Part shown: positions 57,237 through 64,000 of the stretch, piece after piece
Layout of the letters: every line of letters begins with the position of its first letter
How positions within the stretch are numbered: the first letter of the stretch is position 1
Assembly (NCBI RefSeq): GCF_014337925.2
Contig: NZ_CP143423.1
Span: 836,501 to 900,500 of the forward strand
Direction of reading: 5' to 3'
DNA: 64,000 nucleotides
Source: Roseobacter fucihabitans
GTDB lineage: Bacteria > Pseudomonadota > Alphaproteobacteria > Rhodobacterales > Rhodobacteraceae
Translations under genes and position numbers: made by a program
The notes under the pieces: model-generated
What the model saw: only the letters and a program-made list of their open reading frames with translations
What the model was told of the DNA's origin: nothing
Databases searched by the model: none

Positions 57237-58124
57237 TCATTTCAGACGTACACCTTCGCGTTGCAGACGGTCCCGCAGGACTTCGATTTCTACCGTCAGA
57301 TCGCTGTGATCGTCCAGTAGCAGCTTTTTCGTGCGCTCGCTAAAATTTTGTTCAAGATCATCCAGCAGCGACAGATAATCTGCCCGCGCCTGTGCATCCT
57401 GCGTGCGGGCATGGATATCGGCGAATTTGACGCTCGCATCGCGCGCGCCCAGCAAATAAACGCCCAGATATTTGCGCGCCGCCGTCAGATCGCGCGGGTC
57501 TTCCTCGACGGTGCGGATCAGATCGCGCACCACATCCTGGAACTGCTCCATCCGCGCCGAAATCTGGCGATCACCGGCGCGTTTGAGCGCATCACGCATG
57601 GCGGACAGATGCGTTTCGGCCTCATCCACAACGCGCGCCACGCGGTCCTGTTGGAAGCTGTCGATACCTTCCATCCCTTTGTTTTTGAACGGATCAATGC
57701 CAAAGGCTGCAATGTGCAAGCCACCAGCAGCCGCGCCAAACAGCACGGCGGCCAGGGTTCCGCCATCGTGGCTTAGCGCGCCAAGCCCGGTGCCGATGCC
57801 CGCACAACCGGCCGCAAAGCACTTGCGCGGCAGAGCGGGGCGTCGGGCGACCTTGCGCGCCTCAAAGGCGGCCTGTGCGATCAGCCCGCCACGTAACAGC
57901 CAGGCCCCCAGCGCCAGCGCGCCCGCGCCGATCAGCCCAACCGCCAGCCCCAAGGCCCCCTGCATCAGCGCGGCAAACAGCAGGATGATGGCGGGCAGGA
58001 ACATCAGATTGGCCCGTGCACCCACGGGATCGACCTGCGCGGTGGCGGAAGGTGCGCGCGGCTCGGAAGTGTCGCCCGATGTGCTGCCGGATGGGCTGTA
58101 TTTGCCGCCAAAACGCTTTGCCAT
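57237..58124 (-). CDS. XpaC-like membrane protein (5-bromo-4-chloroindolyl phosphate hydrolysis family)
   Basis: 295 residues: a polar start, three or four helices between residues about 40 and 145 (FLPAIILLFAALMQGALGLA, VGLIGAGALALGAWLLRGG), and a soluble helical tail (QDVVRDLIRTVEEDP, LLDDLEQNFSERTKKLLLDD). The tail matches XpaC-type proteins, which are regularly encoded next to TelA. The family name reflects an old plate assay, not a proven enzyme. It starts four bases after the microprotein's stop. Confidence 0.82.
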   Translation of the reverse strand: MAKRFGGKYSPSGSTSGDTSEPRAPSATAQVDPVGARANLMFLPAIILLFAALMQGALGLAVGLIGAGALALGAWLLRGGLIAQAAFEARKVARRPALPRKCFAAGCAGIGTGLGALSHDGGTLAAVLFGAAAGGLHIAAFGIDPFKNKGMEGIDSFQQDRVARVVDEAETHLSAMRDALKRAGDRQISARMEQFQDVVRDLIRTVEEDPRDLTAARKYLGVYLLGARDASVKFADIHARTQDAQARADYLSLLDDLEQNFSERTKKLLLDDHSDLTVEIEVLRDRLQREGVRLK

Positions 58125-58128
58125 GACG

Positions 58129-58215
58129 TCAGAGCCCGCCCATGATGCCGGATGCCACGCCGATCATCAGCAACAAGAGCGCCACATAGGCGGTTTTCTG
58201 AAAAGGTGTTGGCAT
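58129..58215 (-). CDS. 28-residue membrane microprotein
   Basis: A very short frame with a good ribosome site (GGAGA eleven bases before the ATG), ending four bases before the XpaC gene. It starts MPTPFQKTAYVALLLLMIGV and is a single hydrophobic helix with a Gly-rich end. Its position as first gene of the XpaC-TelA-SPFH run suggests it is a subunit or regulator of that membrane system (inference). Confidence 0.55.
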   Translation of the reverse strand: MPTPFQKTAYVALLLLMIGVASGIMGGL

Positions 58216-58403
58216 TGATCGATCTCTCCGAGGCGGTGTTTCACACAATATATGTGTCCGCGGGGTTGCTGACCAGTTCTACCGGCGTTTCATCGCGGCG
58301 TAACTTTCAATATTACGCGCGCGCCTCGAACTTGTTCCTTAAGATGATCACACAGCGGCATGACGTTGAGGGGGAATTTTCGCGGAAATTTGTCAAAACG
58401 CCC

Positions 58404-59264
58404 TCACCGGAGCTTTTTTTGTGGGCGCGCGGGGTGGGGTTTCTGTGCACCGTGGGGCGGTCCCGGTTTGCGTTGCCGTGTGACCTTGCCCGGTTTTTTG
58501 AGGGCCGTGCCGCTTGGATCTTCAAGCTCGATGCCCAATTGGTCACGCACGGTCTTGCGGCGGACCTCCTCGACCTCTCCGGGTTTCAATTCCCCCAGCT
58601 GGAACGGGCCATAGCTGATGCGGATCAGCCGGTTCACCGAAAGATCGACCTCCCCGAGCGCACGGCGGATCTCGCGGTTGCGCCCTTCGCGCAGACCGAT
58701 GGTCAACCAGGCGTTGGCACCCTGCTGACGGTCCAGCGTCACGATCATGGGTTGGAAATTCTCCCCCTCAACGCTCACGCCCTTGCGCAGTGGTTCCAAT
58801 GTGTCATCGCTCGGGCGGCCATTGACGCGCACGCGGTAACGGCGCAGCCAGCCCGTTGAGGGCAGTTCCAGCTTGCGCTTGACCCCGCCGTCATTGGTCA
58901 GCAGCAATAAGCCCTCAGAATTGATGTCCAGCCGCCCGATGCTCATCACGCGCGGCATGTCTTCGGGCAGGGCGGAATAGATCGTATCGCGCCCTTTTTC
59001 GTCATTGTCTGTGCTGACCAGACCGATGGGCTTATGAAACAGCCACATGCGGGGCGGTTCGGGTGGGGCGATGGGTTTACCGTCCACGATGATGGCATCC
59101 TGCAGCGTCACGTTGAGCGCGGGCGAGCTGATTTGAGTACCATTGACGCGCACACGCCCGGCTTCGATCATGCGTTCGGCTTCGCGGCGGCTGGCGATAC
59201 CGGCGCGGCTGAGGACTTTGGCGATGCGGTCGCCTTGCGGCGTTTTGGGAGCGGGATCAGACAT
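58404..59264 (-). CDS. rluB: RluB/RsuA-family rRNA pseudouridine synthase
   Basis: 286 residues from MSDPAPKTPQ (AAGG upstream). An N-terminal S4 domain (RIAKVLSRAGIASRREAERM) is followed by the catalytic domain with the aspartate in SIGRLDINSEGLLLLTND and the later GLREGRNREIRRAL. A basic Lys/Arg/Pro-rich tail suits RNA binding. Probably modifies 23S rRNA; assignment to RluB rather than RluE/F or RsuA rests on overall form. Divergent from tadA. Confidence 0.88.
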   Translation of the reverse strand: MSDPAPKTPQGDRIAKVLSRAGIASRREAERMIEAGRVRVNGTQISSPALNVTLQDAIIVDGKPIAPPEPPRMWLFHKPIGLVSTDNDEKGRDTIYSALPEDMPRVMSIGRLDINSEGLLLLTNDGGVKRKLELPSTGWLRRYRVRVNGRPSDDTLEPLRKGVSVEGENFQPMIVTLDRQQGANAWLTIGLREGRNREIRRALGEVDLSVNRLIRISYGPFQLGELKPGEVEEVRRKTVRDQLGIELEDPSGTALKKPGKVTRQRKPGPPHGAQKPHPARPQKKLR

Positions 59265-59326
59265 GAACACGCCTTAGCCTGTTTGAAAGCCTTGCGAAAG
59301 GGCAGGGTTTACGGGCAACTAGAGCG

Positions 59327-59776
59327 ATGGAATTTAACTCTCATATGCAGCAGGCCCTGTCGGAGGCGCGCGCGGCGGCCAAGCGCGGCGAGGTACCCGT
59401 CGGCGCGGTCATCGTGGATGAGGGGGGGCGCGTTGTTGCGGCTGAGGGGAACCGCACGCGTGAATTGAGCGATCCGACGGCGCATGCGGAGATATTGGCG
59501 CTGCGCGCAGCCTGCGCGGCGGCGGGGTCAGAGCGGTTGGTCGATCACGCGCTTTATGTGACGCTGGAGCCCTGCGCGATGTGTGCGGCGGCAATTGCAG
59601 CGGCGCGTATTGGGCGGCTCTATTACGGGGCCAGTGATCCGAAATCAGGCGGTGTGGCCCAGGGTGCGCGGGTGTTTTCCCATGCGCAATGCCACCATGT
59701 GCCTGAGATATTCGAGGGGATTGCAGCGGCGGAGTCGGAAGCCTATCTGCACGCGTTTTTTAGGGCGCGCAGGTAG
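59327..59776 (+). CDS. tadA: tRNA-specific adenosine deaminase
   Basis: 149 residues. Makes inosine-34 in tRNA-Arg(ACG). Zinc site: His and catalytic Glu in PTAHAEILALR, cysteines in LEPCAMCAAAIA. Typical start NSHMQQALSEARAAAKRGEV. The 63-base gap to rluB must hold two divergent promoters. Confidence 0.95.
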   Translation: MEFNSHMQQALSEARAAAKRGEVPVGAVIVDEGGRVVAAEGNRTRELSDPTAHAEILALRAACAAAGSERLVDHALYVTLEPCAMCAAAIAAARIGRLYYGASDPKSGGVAQGARVFSHAQCHHVPEIFEGIAAAESEAYLHAFFRARR

Positions 59777-59871
59777 CGGTGGCCTGAAAGCCCACCTTAC
59801 GGCACTTGGCTGCTGCGTATCATGCCGCATCGGCCGGGGGGTGGTAAGGCGCGCGTTGGCGGTGTGCGCCT

Positions 59872-60561
59872 CTAGAGTGTGATCGCCTGCATGACTTCGG
59901 GTTCGATCACGTCGACACCGGGCAGGCCCGCCTTTAGCGCGTCGGCGGATTGTTCCAGCCGATCGAACGTCCGGTAGTGGCAGGGAATCACCGTCTTGAA
60001 GTTGAAATATCGTTTCGCGGCATAGGCGGCCCCGGCCATATCCATCGTGAAATGGCCCCCCGCGCTCAGAATCCCAATGTCGGGTTGGTAATAATCCCCG
60101 ATCCAATCCATATCGGCCATGATGCTGGTGTCCCCCGACAGATAGATCGTGTAGCCTTCGGCCTTGAGGATAAACCCCGCCTCGCGTCCGGGCGAGAGGG
60201 TTGGATCGCTGGAAAGCGAGTTGGAATGCAGCGCAGGCACCATAGAGACGGCGACCTGTCCCAGGTGCACCGTGCCGCCCATGTTGTAGCCGATCGTCGT
60301 GAGGTTTTCGGTCGCCTCAAAATGGCTCATAAGGTCGTATATGCCCACAACCGGCACCGCGAGTTTTTTGGCCAGATCGACCACATCAGCGGCATGATCA
60401 AAATGCCCGTGGGTGATCAGGATATGTGTCGTCCCTTGGGTGGCGGCGGCGTGCTGGTCTTCGCCCAGCATCGGATTGCCGGTCAACCAAGGGTCGACCA
60501 GCAGAACCTGATCCGCGATTTCCAGACGAAAACTGCCGTGACCTAACCAGATGATTTGCAT
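59872..60561 (-). CDS. UPF0173-type metal-dependent hydrolase (metallo-beta-lactamase fold)
   Basis: 229 residues. Metal motif ILITHGHFDHAADVVDL (H-x-H-x-D-H); further ligands in VPALHSNS, TIYLSGDTSIMADM and VIPCHYRTF. The start MQIIWLGHGSFRLEIADQVL is normal for the family. Substrate unknown. Convergent with tadA. Confidence 0.9.
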   Translation of the reverse strand: MQIIWLGHGSFRLEIADQVLLVDPWLTGNPMLGEDQHAAATQGTTHILITHGHFDHAADVVDLAKKLAVPVVGIYDLMSHFEATENLTTIGYNMGGTVHLGQVAVSMVPALHSNSLSSDPTLSPGREAGFILKAEGYTIYLSGDTSIMADMDWIGDYYQPDIGILSAGGHFTMDMAGAAYAAKRYFNFKTVIPCHYRTFDRLEQSADALKAGLPGVDVIEPEVMQAITL

Positions 60562-60875
60562 TGCTCCGCTCCCCTGCCTGTGCAGTCTGAAGTATATCCT
60601 GTTTTCGGGAAAAAGGGGAAGCTATGAACCTGACACACTTGAACGGTTTGTATGATGGGCAGCTGTTTGAGGGGGCCTGAGCGCCCCAAAGCGATCAGTG
60701 CCATTATGAGGGGCCCCGGAGGTATTGCATTTATCGCGCTTGTGCGATTTGGGTGCCGCATAATATTCGAGTTTGGGGCGAGCAAGGGTGCCAGGATCAC
60801 GGTTTCGCTGCGCCACGTCTTGGCAACGCCCGCGCGGGGCGTTAAACGCCAAAGCCAAGCAGATGAGGAAACGCG
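60562..60875. other. Upstream region of gatCA
   Basis: 314 bases. It holds GC-rich inverted pieces (GGGGGCCTGAGCGCCCC near 60672; CGCCCGCGCGGGGCG near 60828) but no T-run. Probably promoters for the flanking divergent genes. GAGGAAACGCG precedes the gatC start. Confidence 0.45.
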
Positions 60876-61163
60876 ATGTCTATTGACGAGACCACAGCCG
60901 CCCGCGTGGCCAAGCTGGCCCGGATCAGGGTGGAACCCGACGCGCTGCCCGCGCTGGCGGGGGAATTCAACACCATCCTGGGCTTTATCGAGCAGCTCAA
61001 CGAGGTGGATATCGAGGGTGTTGAGCCGATGACATCCGTCACGCCGCAGCTGCTTAAGCGGCGCGCGGACGCCGTGAATGACGGGGATCAGCAGGCCAAG
61101 GTTCTGTCCAATGCGCCCGATGCGCGTGAAGGGTTTTTTGCCGTACCGAAGGTGGTTGAATAA
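60876..61163 (+). CDS. gatC: Glutamyl-tRNA(Gln)/aspartyl-tRNA(Asn) amidotransferase subunit C
   Basis: 95 residues. Small subunit that wraps GatA and GatB in the amidotransferase. Typical [20 protein letters not shown], the helix [15 protein letters not shown] and [10 protein letters not shown]. Its TAA overlaps the gatA ATG by one base. Confidence 0.95.
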   Translation: MSIDETTAARVAKLARIRVEPDALPALAGEFNTILGFIEQLNEVDIEGVEPMTSVTPQLLKRRADAVNDGDQQAKVLSNAPDAREGFFAVPKVVE

Positions 61164-62650
61164 TGGCTGATCTGAATGAACTGACGCTGGCAGCGGCGCG
61201 TGATGCCTTGCGGGCGGGTGAAACCACATCCAAGGAATTGACCGAGGCCTGTTTGGGCGCGATTGACGCGGCCGGTGCCTTGAACGCCTTTGTGCACAAG
61301 ACGCCGGAACTGGCTATGGAACGCGCTGCGGCAGCGGATGCGCGGATCGCCAGAGGTGACGCGCCAGCGATGTGTGGCCTACCGATCGGCATCAAGGATT
61401 TGTTTTGCACCAAAGGTGTGGCGAGCCAGGCCGGGTCGCGGATATTGCAAGGCTTCCTGCCCGAATATGAATCCACCGTCAGCCAGAAACTGGCTGATGC
61501 GGGCGCGGTCATGCTGGGCAAGCTGAACATGGATGAATTCGCCATGGGCTCCTCTAATGAGACCTCCGTCTATGGCGATGCGGTGAACCCCTGGCGGCGC
61601 GGTAATGAGACCACACCCCTCACACCGGGCGGCTCCTCGGGGGGCTCAGCGGCGGCGGTGGCAGGCGATCTTTGCCTTGCGGCGACGGGCACGGATACGG
61701 GCGGCTCCATCCGCCAGCCTGCGGCTTTTACCGGCACCGTTGGTATCAAACCGACCTATGGGCGTTGCTCGCGCTGGGGCATCGTGGCCTTTGCCTCCTC
61801 GCTTGATCAGGCGGGACCAATGACCAAGACCGTGCGCGACGCGGCGATCATGCTGGGCGCGATGGCCGGGCATGACCCCAAGGACAGCACCTCGGCTGAT
61901 CTGGCCGTGCCAGACTTCGAGGCGGCGCTGAGCGGGGACATCAAGGGCAAGAAGATCGGCATCCCCAAGGAATACCGCATGGAGGGTATGCCTCAGGAGA
62001 TCGAAACGCTCTGGAGCGACGGTATCGCCATGATGAAGGACGCCGGTGCCGAAATCGTCGATATTTCGCTGCCCCACACCAAATATGCGCTGCCCGCCTA
62101 TTACGTGATCGCCCCGGCGGAGGCGTCTTCAAACCTCGCGCGCTATGATGGGGTACGCTATGGCCACCGCGCCAAGCTGGAACAGGGCGATGGCATCACC
62201 GAGATGTATGAAAAGACCCGCGCTGAAGGGTTCGGCCCCGAGGTCCAGCGCCGTGTGATGATCGGCACCTATGTGCTGTCAGCAGGTTTTTATGACGCTT
62301 ATTATAACCGCGCGCGCCGGGTGCGCACCCTGATTAAGCGCGATTTCGAAACCGTGTTCGACCAGGGCATCGATGCGATCCTGACGCCCGCCACGCCCTC
62401 TGCCGCCTTCGGTCTGGGCGAGATGACGGATGCCGATCCGGTGGCGATGTATCTTAACGATGTTTTCACCGTGACGGTGAACCTGGCCGGGCTGCCGGGC
62501 ATTGCCGTGCCCACGGGGCTGGACAAACAGGGCCTGCCGCTGGGGCTGCAATTGATCGGGCGGCCTTGGGGCGAGGCGGATCTGCTCTGTGCGGCCCATG
62601 CGCTGGAATCCGCCGCCGGATTTGTGGCAAAGCCCGCGAAATGGTGGTAA
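61163..62650 (+). CDS. gatA: Glutamyl-tRNA(Gln)/aspartyl-tRNA(Asn) amidotransferase subunit A
   Basis: 495 residues. Amidase-signature enzyme that frees ammonia from glutamine for tRNA-bound Glu or Asp. Catalytic Lys in [14 protein letters not shown], the cis-Ser in [14 protein letters not shown] and the nucleophile Ser in [14 protein letters not shown]. Full length. gatB is not in the window. Confidence 0.97.
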   Translation: MADLNELTLAAARDALRAGETTSKELTEACLGAIDAAGALNAFVHKTPELAMERAAAADARIARGDAPAMCGLPIGIKDLFCTKGVASQAGSRILQGFLPEYESTVSQKLADAGAVMLGKLNMDEFAMGSSNETSVYGDAVNPWRRGNETTPLTPGGSSGGSAAAVAGDLCLAATGTDTGGSIRQPAAFTGTVGIKPTYGRCSRWGIVAFASSLDQAGPMTKTVRDAAIMLGAMAGHDPKDSTSADLAVPDFEAALSGDIKGKKIGIPKEYRMEGMPQEIETLWSDGIAMMKDAGAEIVDISLPHTKYALPAYYVIAPAEASSNLARYDGVRYGHRAKLEQGDGITEMYEKTRAEGFGPEVQRRVMIGTYVLSAGFYDAYYNRARRVRTLIKRDFETVFDQGIDAILTPATPSAAFGLGEMTDADPVAMYLNDVFTVTVNLAGLPGIAVPTGLDKQGLPLGLQLIGRPWGEADLLCAAHALESAAGFVAKPAKWW

Positions 62651-62689
62651 TTTAACACCGCTCGACCCCAACCACAGGCAGTTTATCCA

Positions 62690-63406
62690 ATGACACCACG
62701 CGCCATCCTCGCAGCTCTTGCACTAACGGCTCTGACCGCTTGCACGGTCCCTATTCCGGATAGCGGCAGCGCGGTCGGTTTTGACAACTCGCTCGAGGAA
62801 CAGCGCCAGCGTGAAGCGGCACTTGCGCGCAACCCCTTCGCTTTGCCTGACGTCGACACGCAGCCTCTGGGGGCACCGCTGGACGGCTCGCCCGAATCCA
62901 CGGCGGCAGAAACAACGCGGATATTGAACGAAACGCGCCCCGGTGCAGCGGATACAGCGCCGCTTTCAGGAAGCGCCCGCCCCGTTGAGGCCGCCCCGAT
63001 CGTGGTTGAAAATCCGGGTATTTCGGACGAAAACGATTTTGACGCGGTTGCCGAGCGCCAGACCATCGAAAGCGACGCGGCACGGATCGCCAATAACAAG
63101 GCGCAGTATGAGGTTGTCCAGCCAGAGGCGCTGCCCACGCGCTCCGGTGACAGCCAACCCAATATTGTGTCCTTCGCCCTGGAAACGAAACACCCCAAGG
63201 GTCAAAGCGTTTACGCGCGCGCCGGTTTTGGCGGTGAGAGCCGGGCCGAACGCAATTGCGCGGATTATACGTCGTCGGATCAGGCGCAGATTGACTTTCT
63301 GGAACGCGGTGGCCCCGTGCGCGACCGTCGCGGGCTTGATCCGGATGGGGATGGATATGCCTGTGGCTGGGACCCAGCGCCGTTTCGCAGGGCCTCGGGG
63401 GGTTAG
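62690..63406 (+). CDS. Lipoprotein with Excalibur calcium-binding domain
   Basis: 238 residues. Lipobox LTACTV (Cys near residue 18). A long acid and Ala/Pro-rich middle with no fold is followed by a C-terminal Excalibur motif: NCADYTSSDQAQIDFLERGG and LDPDGDGYACGWDP, the D-x-D-x-D-G-x-x-C calcium loop. Probably anchored in a membrane facing the periplasm. It precedes the amidase gene by six bases, so both may act at the wall. Confidence 0.82.
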   Translation: MTPRAILAALALTALTACTVPIPDSGSAVGFDNSLEEQRQREAALARNPFALPDVDTQPLGAPLDGSPESTAAETTRILNETRPGAADTAPLSGSARPVEAAPIVVENPGISDENDFDAVAERQTIESDAARIANNKAQYEVVQPEALPTRSGDSQPNIVSFALETKHPKGQSVYARAGFGGESRAERNCADYTSSDQAQIDFLERGGPVRDRRGLDPDGDGYACGWDPAPFRRASGG

Positions 63407-63412
63407 GGCAGG

Positions 63413-64000
63413 GTGCGCCAGCATCCATCGCCAAACTTCGGACCACGCCGGGACGGCCTGACCCCCTCCATAGTTGTGCTGCATTACACGGCGATGGCCA
63501 GCAGCGCGGCGGCGATTGCGCGGCTTTGTGACCCGAAGGCGCAGGTTTCGTCGCATTATGTTATCTGCAGGCGGGGCGAAGCCGTCCAACTGGTGTCTGA
63601 GGCGCAACGCGCCTGGCACGCGGGGGCAGGTGAGTGGCGCGGACAAGGCGACATCAACTCCCGCTCCATCGGAATCGAATTGGATAACGCTGGCGATCAT
63701 CCTTTCCCGGAGCCGCAAATGGCTGCGCTGGAGACGCTGTTGGCGGATATTTTGTCGCGCTGGTCGATCCCGCCGCAAAATGTGATCGGCCATTCGGACA
63801 TGGCACCGGGGCGCAAAATAGACCCAGGGTCCCGCTTTGACTGGGCACGGCTCGCGCGCCGGAAGTTGGCGGCTCAGGCGGGTGGTGGCAATAGGCACCA
63901 ACACCCGACAGCGGCGCAGCTTCGGTCCCTCGCTGTGCGTACTGGCTATACCGCCGATGTGGATCACACGACACTGCTCGCCGCAATCCGCTTGCGATTT
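63413..64000 (+). CDS. AmpD-type N-acetylmuramoyl-L-alanine amidase, 3' end outside the window
   Basis: Open from a GTG at 63413 to the right edge (196 codons), GGG just upstream. Amidase_2 signatures: PNFGPRRDGLTPSIVVLHYT (zinc His), SSHYVICRRGEAVQLV, AWHAGAGEWRGQGDINSRSI and GIELDN, and IGHSDMAPGRKIDPGSRFDW (zinc His, catalytic Lys, zinc Asp). Cuts the amide between muramic acid and the stem peptide in wall recycling. No signal peptide is seen, which fits a cytoplasmic AmpD. The end is missing, so the presence of a C-terminal binding domain is not excluded. Confidence 0.88.
   Translation, partial: MRQHPSPNFGPRRDGLTPSIVVLHYTAMASSAAAIARLCDPKAQVSSHYVICRRGEAVQLVSEAQRAWHAGAGEWRGQGDINSRSIGIELDNAGDHPFPEPQMAALETLLADILSRWSIPPQNVIGHSDMAPGRKIDPGSRFDWARLARRKLAAQAGGGNRHQHPTAAQLRSLAVRTGYTADVDHTTLLAAIRLRF

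Noticed and set aside
60660..60845. GC-rich inverted sequences upstream of gatC as terminators or a riboswitch
   Set aside because: The stems lack a T-run and do not match any RNA motif I know.

Overview
The window looks like a chromosomal segment from a marine alphaproteobacterium of the Rhodobacterales (Roseobacter group). This is inferred from high-GC codon use, a VPLPA-CTERM protein, a FolB with a second domain, a TAXI-type TRAP transporter, DUF2927 and DUF2244 proteins, and a stand-alone aa3 oxidase subunit I gene. No database search was possible, so the genus is not assigned.

Bases 1-25,360 are mostly ordinary core genes: the 3' part of a divergent pyruvate phosphate dikinase; a SleB-like wall hydrolase; the folB-folP-glmM cluster; an EamA exporter; ilvC; two overlapping AsnC/Lrp regulators followed by a class V aminotransferase; a UbiH-like hydroxylase; a HAD phosphatase; a GntR/FCD regulator; a glycosyltransferase fused to an MshEN-like domain; carA; yqeY; a DUF2244 protein; a VPLPA-CTERM protein; ctaD; a PAS histidine kinase with its single-domain response regulator; lipB; and a peptidoglycan-binding protein.

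A tRNA-Leu(GAG) at 25,361 marks the start of an accessory block (about 25,450-33,320). It holds a candidate effector (hemopexin-like repeats plus a papain-like cysteine protease domain), a DUF3800 protein, a DUF2177 membrane protein, a plasmid or phage-type protein and a decayed partial copy of it, a truncated type IV coupling protein overlapping a resolvase-like fragment, an inactivated IS1182-type transposase, a tyrosine recombinase fragment and a broken UvrD-like helicase fragment. It reads as the eroded remains of a conjugative or integrative element with a few intact cargo genes.

Bases 33,324-42,566 hold an acyl-CoA synthetase, an ABC exporter, tRNA-Gly(TCC), and a TAXI-TRAP transporter (binding protein, probable terminator/attenuator, fused permease). 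The TRAP genes sit between a dead LysR regulator and a dead DadA-like FAD oxidoreductase. A Tat- or membrane-anchored thioredoxin-like protein follows.

Bases 42,749-58,215 are one long run of minus-strand genes, here in transcription order: a 28-residue membrane microprotein, XpaC-like protein, TelA-like protein, DUF2927 lipoprotein and SPFH-GYF protein (a probable membrane-stress module); then a b561-like protein, a zinc-ribbon membrane protein, a nitroreductase and dtd; then glycerate 2-kinase, a CocE-type peptidase and a complete peptide ABC importer. The window closes with rluB, tadA, a metallo-beta-lactamase-fold hydrolase, gatC-gatA, an Excalibur lipoprotein and an AmpD-type amidase running off the right edge.

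The most novel-looking items are the hemopexin/cysteine-protease fusion, the XpaC-TelA-SPFH cluster with its microprotein, the FolB fusion, and the decayed regulator and enzyme flanking an intact TRAP transporter.
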